A stretch of 22,386 nt of DNA from an uncultured Lachnospiraceae bacterium (GTDB taxonomy: Bacteria > Bacillota > Clostridia > Lachnospirales > Lachnospiraceae). Location of the stretch: assembly GCA_910586275.1 (NCBI GenBank), contig CAJUIM010000055.1, forward strand, positions 1-22,386. Direction: 5' to 3'. Of the stretch, positions 6,952 to 14,612 are shown in pieces; within the stretch, counting starts at the first letter, position 1, and each line of letters starts with the position of its first letter. The position numbers were made by a program, and so were the translations under genes. The notes beneath the pieces were generated by a model, which worked only from the letters and a program-made list of their open reading frames with translations, was not told where the DNA came from and did not search any database.

Positions 6952-8325
6952 CTAGGTTCCGCTCTGGCCGGAAGGAGTAGCGGAGTGGGGCCGGAATTCT
7001 GCTTTGTGCATGAAACATGCCCCTAAAATGAAAAGGAAACATATTACCCATGTCACAGGCTCACAGACGCATACCGCCAGATATCCGAAAGACGGTACGA
7101 GCCAAAAGGCAAATATAACTTTTCCGGCCAGTTCCAGCGTGCTGCATAACAGCGGGGAAATGGAGTGCCGCATCCCCTGCAGTACATTTCTGAGTATGAT
7201 AAGGACTCCCATGGGCGGCATCATAGGAATGCCTGCCTTCAGGTAAAGCACGGCATTTGAGATAACTTCCGGATTCCGGCTTCCTGTGATGAGCCGTACG
7301 GCTGCGGAGGCGGAGGAAAATAAGAAGATGAGGGCAATAATCCACCATATGCCGTAAAGGGAAAGGGCAGTCCATATGCCTTTTCTGATTCTTTCCGCCT
7401 GCTTTGCGCCGTAATTTTGGCTGGTGTACGTTGCCGCGCTTGTGCCGATGGCAAGTCCGGGGGTATAAAATAGTTCAGCCAGCCGCCTGCCTCCCACCTG
7501 CGCCGCAATATAAGTATTTCCCAATCCGTTGATGCTGCTCTGCAAAACAACGCTGCCGATATTGTATACCGTGCCCATGAGCGCCATGCTTAAACCGGTC
7601 CAGTACATATCAAGGATGAACTGCGGCTTTGCTTTCCATTCCTTTTTCCCGAAACGAAGCTGCGGGTAATTATGTATGATGTAGGCGATGCCCAATCCGG
7701 CACTGATTCCTTGGGCCAGCACTGTGGCCGCCGCCGCTCCTTGGACACCCATTGCCAGCGGTTTCATAAAAAGAAAATCCAACGCTACGTTAAGAATGCT
7801 GCTAAAAAGCAGGAATACAAGGGGCACGGTGCTGTTGCCCACTGCCTGCAGCAGGCTGGCCTCCAGATTGTACATCATTGCCAGAGGTATGCCGGCCAAT
7901 ATAATGGTCAGGTAACTCAGGGCACCGTCCCAAAGTTCCTCCGGCACTTGCAATGCCGAGAGGAGCGGGCGGCGGAAAGCGAGAAATCCGGCCGTCATAA
8001 TGAGGGCGGAGGCAATGGAAAGAAGTACCATCCAACATACGGACTGTTTCATTTTTTTATGATCCGCGGCACCGAAATGCCGGCTTACCGTCAATGCAAG
8101 CCCGTTGTTCAATCCAAAGGCAGCATTGATGATCAGGCTGTATAGGGCAGCGGTGGCACCGATTTGGGAAAGCGCGGTGTCCCCGAGAATATGTCCCGCA
8201 ATGGAAGTGTCTGCCAGATTATAAAGCTGCTGAAGCAGATTGCCCAAAAACAGCGGAATGCTGAAACGCAGCAAAAGGCGTACCGGGCTTCCTTTTGTCA
8301 TATCCATCACATGATTTCCGGCCAT
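6952..8325 (-). CDS. MATE-family multidrug/sodium antiporter
   Basis: A 457-residue integral membrane exporter, normal for MATE proteins, with about 12 predicted helices in two halves. The N-terminus MTKGSPVRLLLRFSIPLFLGNLLQQLYNLADTSI holds the classical MATE entry motif, with PLFLGNLLQQLYNLAD as its core. The inner boundary NSTVPLVFLLFSSILNVALDFLFM is also typical. Such proteins expel cationic drugs or metabolites in exchange for sodium or protons. The ATG at 8323-8325 is 8 bases after AGGAGG. It is divergent from an AraC-type regulator with 148 bases between, so local control by that regulator is plausible. Confidence 0.93.
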   Translation of the reverse strand: MAGNHVMDMTKGSPVRLLLRFSIPLFLGNLLQQLYNLADTSIAGHILGDTALSQIGATAALYSLIINAAFGLNNGLALTVSRHFGAADHKKMKQSVCWMVLLSIASALIMTAGFLAFRRPLLSALQVPEELWDGALSYLTIILAGIPLAMMYNLEASLLQAVGNSTVPLVFLLFSSILNVALDFLFMKPLAMGVQGAAAATVLAQGISAGLGIAYIIHNYPQLRFGKKEWKAKPQFILDMYWTGLSMALMGTVYNIGSVVLQSSINGLGNTYIAAQVGGRRLAELFYTPGLAIGTSAATYTSQNYGAKQAERIRKGIWTALSLYGIWWIIALIFLFSSASAAVRLITGSRNPEVISNAVLYLKAGIPMMPPMGVLIILRNVLQGMRHSISPLLCSTLELAGKVIFAFWLVPSFGYLAVCVCEPVTWVICFLFILGACFMHKAEFRPHSATPSGQSGT

Positions 8326-8417
8326 GTTTATTTCCTCCTGATTAAAATATTAGCGTCATTTTTCAGACGTGTTTATTGTTAGCTTGAACAACCCTTATTG
8401 TATCAGTGAATCAAGTG

Positions 8418-8446
8418 TTGCCGCTTTAGGAAAAACGACATATAAT
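8418..8446 (+). promoter_or_regulatory. Promoter of the AraC-type regulator
   Basis: TTGCCG (8418-8423), a 17-base spacer and a perfect TATAAT (8441-8446). Transcription would begin near 8453, which excludes the upstream ATG at 8369 and supports the GTG start at 8474. Confidence 0.65.
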
Positions 8447-8473
8447 ATAACAAAAGCGACAGGAAGTGATTTT

Positions 8474-9370
8474 GTGATAAGAAACCGGAGTTTCCTTCTG
8501 ACGGACGGTCAGGGAAAAGAATTGCTGGACGACGGGATGCAGCTATTTGACATAGCGGTCAACAGCGGGGATATTCATCAGTTTGCCGCCGGATATATCC
8601 CGTCCCATTGGCATAAAGAACTGGAAGTTTTTGTTTTGCTGGAAGGGCAGATACAGATTGGGATCGGGGACGGCACCTATAGGCTGCAGGCTGGGGACGG
8701 ATGCTTTATCAATACGGAAGTCATCCATTCCTTCACGGCGGACGTGCCTTCGCCGTGCCGGTACCGTTCTTTTGTGTTTAACCCGGATATCGTAGGGGGT
8801 ATGCCGGGAAGCGTATTTGACGCAGCCTATGTACGTCCGCTGCTGGAAAACGGTGCTTCTTTCCTGAAATTCCAAGAGGAGGAAGACAGGGTATATTTCG
8901 AACGGTTTCACCGGGCATATCTGTTATATGAAGAAGAAGGATACGGATATGAATTCCGTGTGAGGGATGCATTGTCCGACATATTGCTGCATGCCAAGTC
9001 AAAAAGCACGTCTGCTGCTGGCCGGGCCATCCCGTCCCTTCAGGAAACACGGTTAAAGGAAATGCTTATATGGATTGACCGTAATCTGGAAAAAACCATA
9101 ACCGTTTCCCAAATTGCGGCTGCGGCAAACATCTGCACCCGGGAGTGCCAGCGCATCTTCAGCCAGTATCTGCATTACAGCCCGGTGGAATATGTGCAGA
9201 AAAAGAGGGTAATCTATGGGGCCAAGCAGCTGACGGATACGGATATTCCCATTACTCAGGTTGCCCTGAACTGCGGTTTCTCAAATCCCAGTTATTTTGC
9301 CAAACGGTTTAAGGAGTTTATGGGCAGCACGCCCGGGGAATACCGTGGGGCGGTTAGGGAAAAACGGTGA
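8474..9370 (+). CDS. AraC-family transcriptional regulator (cupin plus HTH)
   Basis: A 298-residue regulator. The N-terminal cupin-like sensor contains the HWHKELE motif followed by FVLLEGQIQIGIG and the AGDGCFI turn, as in sugar- or effector-sensing AraC proteins. The C-terminal 100 residues carry two helix-turn-helix motifs: VSQIAAAANICTRECQRIFSQ, and ITQVALNCGFSNPSYFAKRFKE with GSTPGEYR. The start is GTG at 8474, 7 bases after AGGAAG (8461-8466) and downstream of a clear promoter. It is divergent from the MATE exporter gene, a common arrangement for regulator and target. The effector is unknown. Confidence 0.9.
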   Translation: MIRNRSFLLTDGQGKELLDDGMQLFDIAVNSGDIHQFAAGYIPSHWHKELEVFVLLEGQIQIGIGDGTYRLQAGDGCFINTEVIHSFTADVPSPCRYRSFVFNPDIVGGMPGSVFDAAYVRPLLENGASFLKFQEEEDRVYFERFHRAYLLYEEEGYGYEFRVRDALSDILLHAKSKSTSAAGRAIPSLQETRLKEMLIWIDRNLEKTITVSQIAAAANICTRECQRIFSQYLHYSPVEYVQKKRVIYGAKQLTDTDIPITQVALNCGFSNPSYFAKRFKEFMGSTPGEYRGAVREKR

Positions 9371-9484
9371 TTGGGCATGGGGAGGCGGCAGACGGTTCCG
9401 CGATGATTCCAAGGGCCTGTTGGTTCTCTGACAGAAGAAACAATTGTGGTGCGGTCTGAAGATACATGGATGTGGGAAAGTGCT

Positions 9485-9512
9485 AAAAAAAGAGCCGGGG
9501 AAGAATCCCGGC
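9485..9512 (-). terminator. Intrinsic terminator of the Abi gene
   Basis: On the minus strand, GCCGGG and CCCGGC form a 6-bp GC stem with a 7-base loop (9494-9512), followed two bases later by seven T (9485-9491). It lies about 80 bases beyond the Abi stop codon. A second small hairpin, GCCGG-AAA-CCGGC, is at 9535-9547. The rest of 9371-9592 shows nothing else. Confidence 0.75.
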
Positions 9513-9592
9513 CCCAGACCGCCCACAGTATTGCGCCGGAAACCGGCTCGTGGGAGAAGTCCTAGATAGTATATGCGGCTATGGAGATATTA

Positions 9593-10474
9593 TTATATTT
9601 TTTGCTGCCAGTCACTGCGGAAGCCGTAATAATCCATCCGGACAAAAGGATACTTTTTTGTCAATGCAATGATGGATTTCTTCATTTCAATGAATTTATC
9701 GGCAGGGAGCAGCCGTTTCATGACGAGCAGGAAACTATAAAAATGCGCATTATCAATATTCCCGCTGCTATCCTTTATCAGCAGTGCCTTTTCCCTTTTG
9801 TTAAGGGAAGGCTTCTGCTCAAAAAGGCGGTTATAGATCCGGCTTCCATGGGCACACAGATTGCGGATGATCGTCATGCTGTGCATATAGCTTCCAAGGA
9901 TGGAAGCCCCTTTGTTCATAGTCAGGCCATAGGTATGGGCGACAGCATCCTTAATGGGCTGTTCAGAAATAGAGAATAAAAATGAGATGTCGGATATGGT
10001 AAATAAATCAACGTATGCCCATAAGGGAATATCTTGTTGCAGTTCACTCATGAAGTGTTTCAGATAGGCTTCATGGGGGAGCCGGCTCATTTTCTGTTGC
10101 TCTGCTTTGGCGATGATCTCTTTGTGTTTGGTTTTGTTGGTAAAAAAGTTATGGTTAAGATAGCCGGCAGGACCGTGGACATTTGTGAATTCATAAACAT
10201 ATATGGATTTCATCTGCACTTCGATTACTTCAAGATATTGGAGGATGATGTGCCTGAATTCATGGTCGAAATGGTAGATATCAACAATGTTCTGGAATGT
10301 AGCAGATTTGGAAAAGACATTATTTTTACGGAGGGTCAGCGAATAGCCGCTGATCCGGTAGTAATTATTACGGAGCAGAAAATCTTTTGCTAGGGACTCA
10401 TCGTTGATGGTGAGTCCGCGGGAACGGAGGATTTCCAACTGTTCTTCAATTGTCTTAAAATCTTTATCTGCCAT
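9593..10474 (-). CDS. Abi_2 / AbiF-family HEPN abortive-infection protein
   Basis: A 293-residue protein of the Abi_2 (AbiD/AbiF) family, linked to phage abortive infection. Visible hallmarks are KTIEEQLEILRSRGL at the N-terminus, LLRNNYYRISGYSL (residues about 33-46) and RNLCAHGSRIYNR, whose R204 and H209 form the R-x4-H catalytic pair of HEPN ribonucleases. AbiF proteins are established as toxins held by an RNA antitoxin and as relatives of the Cas13 ancestor. The ATG at 10472-10474 is 7 bases after AAGGAG; the longer frame to 10585 crosses the promoter and leader RNA. It has its own extended minus 10 promoter, a hairpin leader and a terminator, so it is a self-contained cassette. RNase activity here is inferred. 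Confidence 0.85.
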   Translation of the reverse strand: MADKDFKTIEEQLEILRSRGLTINDESLAKDFLLRNNYYRISGYSLTLRKNNVFSKSATFQNIVDIYHFDHEFRHIILQYLEVIEVQMKSIYVYEFTNVHGPAGYLNHNFFTNKTKHKEIIAKAEQQKMSRLPHEAYLKHFMSELQQDIPLWAYVDLFTISDISFLFSISEQPIKDAVAHTYGLTMNKGASILGSYMHSMTIIRNLCAHGSRIYNRLFEQKPSLNKREKALLIKDSSGNIDNAHFYSFLLVMKRLLPADKFIEMKKSIIALTKKYPFVRMDYYGFRSDWQQKI

Positions 10475-10489
10475 ATCATTGCTCCTTAT

Positions 10490-10544
10490 AAACAAAACGC
10501 CCTCAAGTGTGCGTGTGTTTCCACAGAGGCCTGAGGGAGATGTT
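10490..10544 (-). ncRNA. Structured leader RNA of the Abi gene, candidate AbiF-type RNA antitoxin
   Basis: Transcription from the promoter at 10551-10578 should start near 10544. The RNA then folds: CCCUCAGG (10537-10530) pairs with CUUGAGGG (10507-10500) over 8 pairs including one G-U. Inside, UGUG and CACA (10525-10522 with 10517-10514) close a GAAA tetraloop. A U-rich run (10499-10490) follows, then the gene's ribosome site. This promoter, hairpin RNA, terminator-like run and toxin gene layout is that known for AbiF and type III systems. I cannot confirm membership of the published abiF RNA motif from memory. Confidence 0.5.
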
Positions 10545-10550
10545 AAGTAA

Positions 10551-10578
10551 ATCATACCACAAAACAGGAAGATGTCAA
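10551..10578 (-). promoter_or_regulatory. Strong promoter of the Abi RNA/gene
   Basis: On the minus strand, a perfect TTGACA (10573-10578), a 16-base spacer and TATGAT (10551-10556) preceded by TG at the extended position. It is among the best promoters in the window, fitting abundant production of a leader RNA. Confidence 0.75.
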
Positions 10579-10602
10579 GGAACAAATATTCTGAGTGCAG
10601 AA

Positions 10603-10854
10603 ATGGGTAAGATCTTATCTAGGATATTCAGGGGCATGACTGATAAACAGCATTTAGCGAAAGCGAAAACAATGCCAATTAAATTTCTGAAAGCATCGGG
10701 GAAAGGTTTCTTTATTGATCGAGAGGGATATGCATTGGCTATTAGGGAGGAATTAAGTTCCGTTATTAAAACGGATGTTTTCTGTTTTCATATGAAGGAT
10801 ATCTTGGAATACCGCACCATGGATTATTATCGCAGACGATATGAGAGAAATTAG
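10603..10854 (+). CDS. Unrecognised small protein or gene remnant next to the Abi cassette
   Basis: An 83-residue frame from ATG 10603 that I do not recognise. It has mixed basic and hydrophobic composition (ILSRIFRGM, IKFLKASGKGFFIDREGYALAIREEL, and a C-terminus rich in Y and R). Its codon choice looks coding. There is no convincing ribosome site, and the sequence just upstream is the Abi promoter on the other strand. It may therefore be the 3' remnant of a gene cut when the Abi cassette arrived, or a spurious frame. The frame is open further upstream to 10507, but that part overlaps the leader RNA. Confidence 0.3.
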   Translation: MGKILSRIFRGMTDKQHLAKAKTMPIKFLKASGKGFFIDREGYALAIREELSSVIKTDVFCFHMKDILEYRTMDYYRRRYERN

Positions 10855-10967
10855 AATCGGGAATCGGAAGCCGCTTTCTGGTATTGGTTTGTATATATAT
10901 TTTTTTTGATGTTTTTTGTGCATTTTATACAAATATATGATAATTGTAAGCGGAATGGGATTGCACA

Positions 10968-10996
10968 TTGACAGCATCCTTCAGAAATGATATTCT
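10968..10996 (+). promoter_or_regulatory. Promoter of the chemoreceptor gene
   Basis: A perfect TTGACA (10968-10973), a 17-base spacer and TATTCT (10991-10996), 70 bases upstream of the start. The preceding AT-rich tract (10888-10933) has an 8-bp inverted repeat, TTTGTATA/TATACAAA. I saw no flagellar sigma-28 type site. Confidence 0.6.
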
Positions 10997-11065
10997 GATT
11001 TTATATTATTTGTAACGGTTCCGTACGTTTCGGGCAGTTGCACTTTTAAAAACGGGAGGCTAAAG

Positions 11066-13093
11066 ATGAGTAAGGTAAAAATGCAGGGTTCTAATGCGGC
11101 AGAGGGAGGGCAGCGGCAGGTTCCGGAGCAGACATTGCAGAAGCGTTTGGTTTCGCAGGTTACGCGTCTGTTTCTGCTTTTGGTTATTGCATTGATTGTC
11201 GTATCCGGGGTATTTATGTATTTCAGCAATATGAACACACTTCATGAAATGACGAGTGTGGCATTGAACTCAACCTCTTCGGCGGTGGAACAGACATTGC
11301 ATACATTGGAAGTAAATGCTATGAATGTGGCCGCTTTAGAGACAATCAGGGATACCGGTGCGACCAAAGAAGAAAAACTGGAAGCCATGGAAGGAGTACG
11401 GACACAGAATCACTATGATGAAGTAGGATTCGTGGAACTGAACGGGCAGGGGTACTCCAATTACGGAGATTTTGATTTCACCGATCAGCTTCATTTTCAG
11501 ACGACATCGAAAGGCGGCGTTTTTGTAGGGGAACCGATCATTAACCGTATAAACGGGGATATCATCATTATATCGGGGGCGCCTGTATATAATGACGACA
11601 AGATAGTGGGCACTGTATATATTGTCGATCTGGTGGCATCCGTCAATGATAAAATCGGGGAGATTACGTTCGGGAAGACGGGCCAGGCATATATCATAAA
11701 TGGGGAAGGAACCGTGATTTTCCATAGGGATGAACAGAAAATTGCGGATCAGGAGAATGCCGTTTCCTTGCAGAAAACAGACAGGAAGTATGCGTCGCTG
11801 GCAAAGGCAACTAAGAAAATCCTTTCCGGCACGGAAGCAGGAACAATCACTTATATGCAGAACGGAAAGAGGATGTTTGCGGCATACTGCCCGGTAAAAG
11901 GGCATGAGAACTGGCGGCTTATCATTACGGCGCCCAACAGTGAGTTTACATCCATGGTTTTCGTTTCCGTGATTGTCAACAGCATAATCAGCATCCTGCT
12001 TCTGGCTTTCAATGTTTCGCTGATGAAGCGTTTGATTAAGGGCATTATTTATCCGGTGGATTCCGTGACAAAGCGTTTGGTGAGACTTGCAGAGGGTGAT
12101 CTGAAGACACCGGTTGAGGTAATTGACACAGGGGATGAACTTGCCGTTCTTTCCAGCAATCTGGAATATACGATTCAAAGCCTGAATCTATATATTTCCG
12201 ATATTACAAGGGTGCTTTCCCAGCTGTCTGCAGGAAATCTGGATATACAGACCGAAGCCGGTTTTGCGGGGGATTTCGTCAGCTTAAAAGAGTCCATTGA
12301 GACGATTATCTGTTCGCTGAACGAAACCATGATACAGATGAACGGTGCGGCGGATCTTGTGGCAGATCATTCCGGCGATGTTTCACAGGGAGCCAAAAAC
12401 CTGGCGGACAGCACGACCGATCAGGCCAGTGTGCTGGAAGAACTGACTGCCACTATGATGAACGTTTCGGAGCAGGTAAAGCTGACGGCGGAAAATGCCG
12501 TCAGGGCAAATGAACGTTCCTTGGAGGCAGAGAAAAATGTGGAAGTCTGCAATCAGCAGATGCAGGCTATGATCGGTGCAATGGCGGATATAAAAGCCGG
12601 CTCTGCAAAAATAAGCGACATTATCCAGAATATCGAGAATATTGCGGAACAGACAAATCTGCTTTCCTTAAATGCGGCAATTGAAGCGGCCCGTGCGGGA
12701 GAAGCCGGAAGAGGCTTTTCCATTGTGGCGGAAGAGGTGCGCAGCCTTGCGGAAGAAAGTGCGAAAGCAGCCCAGAACACAGAAATACTTATTACGAAAT
12801 CTATGGAAACCGTAGAAAACGGCACGGTTATTGTCAATGAAACTGCCCGGTCCCTGACGCAGGTGGTGAACAATACCAGTGAGATTAACGACATTATTGA
12901 GGAGATTGCGGATGCGGCGAGGGAACAGGCGGCGGCAATCGAGCAGATTAATATTGGGTTTGAGCAGATGGCCGATGCAGTTACGACCAATTCAATGACT
13001 GCGCAGGAGAGCGCGTCATCCAGTGAAGAACTGGCCGGGCAGGCGCAGAACCTGAAAGAACTGATAGGACGTTTTTCGTTGAAAGAGATTTGA
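11066..13093 (+). CDS. Methyl-accepting chemotaxis protein with extracytoplasmic Cache-type sensor
   Basis: A 675-residue transmembrane chemoreceptor. A cytoplasmic basic N-terminus precedes TM1 (about 34-54). A sensor region (about 55-290) contains the Cache-like elements DQLHFQTTSKGGVFVGEP, ISGAPVYND and GQAYIINGEGTVIFH. TM2 (about 293-315) is followed by a HAMP domain and a signalling coiled coil. The hairpin tip is EQTNLLSLNAAIEAARAGE with RGFSIVAEEVRSLA, the highly conserved CheA/CheW contact. The ATG at 11066 follows GGGAGG. There is no C-terminal CheR-binding pentapeptide; the protein ends GRFSLKEI. It is a single gene with its own promoter and terminator and no che genes nearby. The ligand is unknown, though Cache domains usually bind small metabolites. 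Confidence 0.93.
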   Translation: MSKVKMQGSNAAEGGQRQVPEQTLQKRLVSQVTRLFLLLVIALIVVSGVFMYFSNMNTLHEMTSVALNSTSSAVEQTLHTLEVNAMNVAALETIRDTGATKEEKLEAMEGVRTQNHYDEVGFVELNGQGYSNYGDFDFTDQLHFQTTSKGGVFVGEPIINRINGDIIIISGAPVYNDDKIVGTVYIVDLVASVNDKIGEITFGKTGQAYIINGEGTVIFHRDEQKIADQENAVSLQKTDRKYASLAKATKKILSGTEAGTITYMQNGKRMFAAYCPVKGHENWRLIITAPNSEFTSMVFVSVIVNSIISILLLAFNVSLMKRLIKGIIYPVDSVTKRLVRLAEGDLKTPVEVIDTGDELAVLSSNLEYTIQSLNLYISDITRVLSQLSAGNLDIQTEAGFAGDFVSLKESIETIICSLNETMIQMNGAADLVADHSGDVSQGAKNLADSTTDQASVLEELTATMMNVSEQVKLTAENAVRANERSLEAEKNVEVCNQQMQAMIGAMADIKAGSAKISDIIQNIENIAEQTNLLSLNAAIEAARAGEAGRGFSIVAEEVRSLAEESAKAAQNTEILITKSMETVENGTVIVNETARSLTQVVNNTSEINDIIEEIADAAREQAAAIEQINIGFEQMADAVTTNSMTAQESASSSEELAGQAQNLKELIGRFSLKEI

Positions 13094-13098
13094 TATGG

Positions 13099-13136
13099 AA
13101 CCCTCCGGCATCTGGATATTGATGCGGGAGGGTTTT
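13099..13136 (+). terminator. Intrinsic terminator of the chemoreceptor gene
   Basis: A 14-base stem with one G-G mismatch (13099-13112 with 13121-13134), an 8-base loop and TTTT at 13133-13136. It begins five bases after the stop codon. Confidence 0.85.
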
Positions 13137-13167
13137 GCTATTTCGTCAGAAACAGGCAATGCATCAC

Positions 13168-13194
13168 TTGCAGGCGGATGTAATTTGGTATAAT
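13168..13194 (+). promoter_or_regulatory. Extended minus 10 promoter of pheA
   Basis: A perfect TATAAT (13189-13194) is preceded by TGG (extended minus 10). TTGCAG (13168-13173) is at a short 15-base spacing, tolerable for an extended minus 10 promoter. The leader to the pheA start is about 30 bases, too short for a classical Phe attenuator. Confidence 0.65.
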
Positions 13195-13230
13195 ATAAAA
13201 AGAAAAGCAACGGAAAGGGAACGGGAAACC

Positions 13231-14358
13231 ATGGATTTGACGAAGCTGAGGGAACAGATTGATGAAGTTGACAGGCAGATTGTGGAGCTGTATGAGCGGC
13301 GGATGGAGATATGCGGGCAGGTAGCGCAGTATAAGATCGAGACGGGCAAGAAGGTGTTTGACAAAGAGCGGGAGGAAGAGAAACTTAGGAAAGTAAAATC
13401 CTTGACGCACAGCGAGTTTAACAGCCATGGGATTGAAGAACTGTTTGAGCAGATTATGTCTATGAGCAGGAAACTGCAGTATAAGATGCTGACGGAAAAG
13501 GGCAGCAGCGGCAGGCTGCCTTTTATTGCGGTGGACAGCTTGGGGGCGGAGAATGCCAAGGTAGTGTTCCCAGGTGCGGAGGGCGCGTATACACAGATGG
13601 CAATGGAGCAGTATTTCGGGAAAAGCGTGAACAGCTTTCATGTGGATACGTTTCGGGATGCGATGGCGGCTATTGAGGAAGGAAGCGCGGATTATGCGGT
13701 TCTTCCTATTGAGAATTCTACGGCAGGCATTGTCAATGAGATTTATGACATGCTGGCGGAATTTGAGAATTATATTGTAGGAGAACAGATTATCATGATT
13801 GAGCATTGCCTGATGGCAGTGCCTGGGACGAAGACGGAAGATATTAAAACTTTATATTCCCATCCGCAGTCTTTGATGCAGAGTTCGAAGTATCTGCAGG
13901 AACATTCGTCATGGAAACAGATCAGCATGAACAATAATGCCTTTGCGGCCAGAAAGGTGGCAGAGGATGGGGACAGAACACAGGCTGCAATTGCCAGTGC
14001 CCATGCGGCGGAGACTTACGGGCTGGAAATATTGGAAAAGGGCGTGAATCATTCCAGCAGTAATTCTACCCGTTTCATTATTGTGACGAACCAGAGAATT
14101 TTCCTGAAGGATGCAAAAAAGGTGAGCATATGTTTTGAGGTGCCTCATAAGAGCGGCTCCTTGTATCATATGCTGTCTCATTTCATTTATAACAACCTGA
14201 ATATGAACAAAATCGAGAGCCGCCCTTTGGAGGACAGAAATTGGGAATACCGTTTCTTTATTGATTTTGACGGAAATCTGGCAGACAGCGCGGTAAAAAA
14301 CGCTTTGCGCGGACTGAGGGAAGAAGCCCGTGAACTGCGTATTTTGGGGAATTATTGA
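13231..14358 (+). CDS. pheA: Bifunctional chorismate mutase / prephenate dehydratase
   Basis: A 375-residue cytoplasmic P-protein that turns chorismate to prephenate and then phenylpyruvate for phenylalanine synthesis. The chorismate mutase domain (about 1-85) starts MDLTKLREQIDEVDRQIVELY. The prephenate dehydratase domain (about 105-285) has FPGAEGAYTQMA, LPIENSTAGIVNE and the catalytic TRF at 280-282. The C-terminal ACT domain (about 295-370) carries GSLYHML and ESRP, the phenylalanine-feedback site. I chose ATG 13231 because the promoter lies immediately upstream and the family begins here. The ribosome site is only a loose purine run. The frame's extension to 13135 precedes the promoter. 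A hairpin follows at 14361. Confidence 0.95.
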   Translation: MDLTKLREQIDEVDRQIVELYERRMEICGQVAQYKIETGKKVFDKEREEEKLRKVKSLTHSEFNSHGIEELFEQIMSMSRKLQYKMLTEKGSSGRLPFIAVDSLGAENAKVVFPGAEGAYTQMAMEQYFGKSVNSFHVDTFRDAMAAIEEGSADYAVLPIENSTAGIVNEIYDMLAEFENYIVGEQIIMIEHCLMAVPGTKTEDIKTLYSHPQSLMQSSKYLQEHSSWKQISMNNNAFAARKVAEDGDRTQAAIASAHAAETYGLEILEKGVNHSSSNSTRFIIVTNQRIFLKDAKKVSICFEVPHKSGSLYHMLSHFIYNNLNMNKIESRPLEDRNWEYRFFIDFDGNLADSAVKNALRGLREEARELRILGNY

Positions 14359-14360
14359 AT

Positions 14361-14407
14361 CGGTATGGAATATGGTGCATACTCTGAGGATATGCTGTTC
14401 CATTCCG
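14361..14407 (+). terminator. Probable pheA terminator
   Basis: CGGTATGGAA pairs with TTCCATTCCG with one mismatch. An inner GCATA/TATGC stem lies beyond an asymmetric internal loop. It begins two bases after the pheA stop. No U run follows directly; T-rich DNA appears about 35 bases later. Confidence 0.5.
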
Positions 14408-14453
14408 TTGTGCTTTAAAAATTCTGCCGGTATGGAAAACTGTTTTTTGGGAG

Positions 14454-14482
14454 TTGTATAAGTGCTCATTTAAGTATATAAT
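14454..14482 (+). promoter_or_regulatory. Candidate promoter of the DUF815-ppx-ppk1 run
   Basis: TTGTAT (14454-14459), a 17-base spacer and a perfect TATAAT (14477-14482). It lies about 130 bases before the first gene of a long same-strand run, and no comparable site was noticed between the following three genes. Confidence 0.55.
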
Positions 14483-14612
14483 AATGTTGCTTATGCAGAA
14501 GAATCATTGGCGGCATCATAGTTGATGAATCTACAGTCTGCTTTGGGGCATAAGCGGAAATTCAGGAAAAGGAGAAAAATCTCGCGGGAATAAGTGCGGA
14601 GTGTGTGACAAA

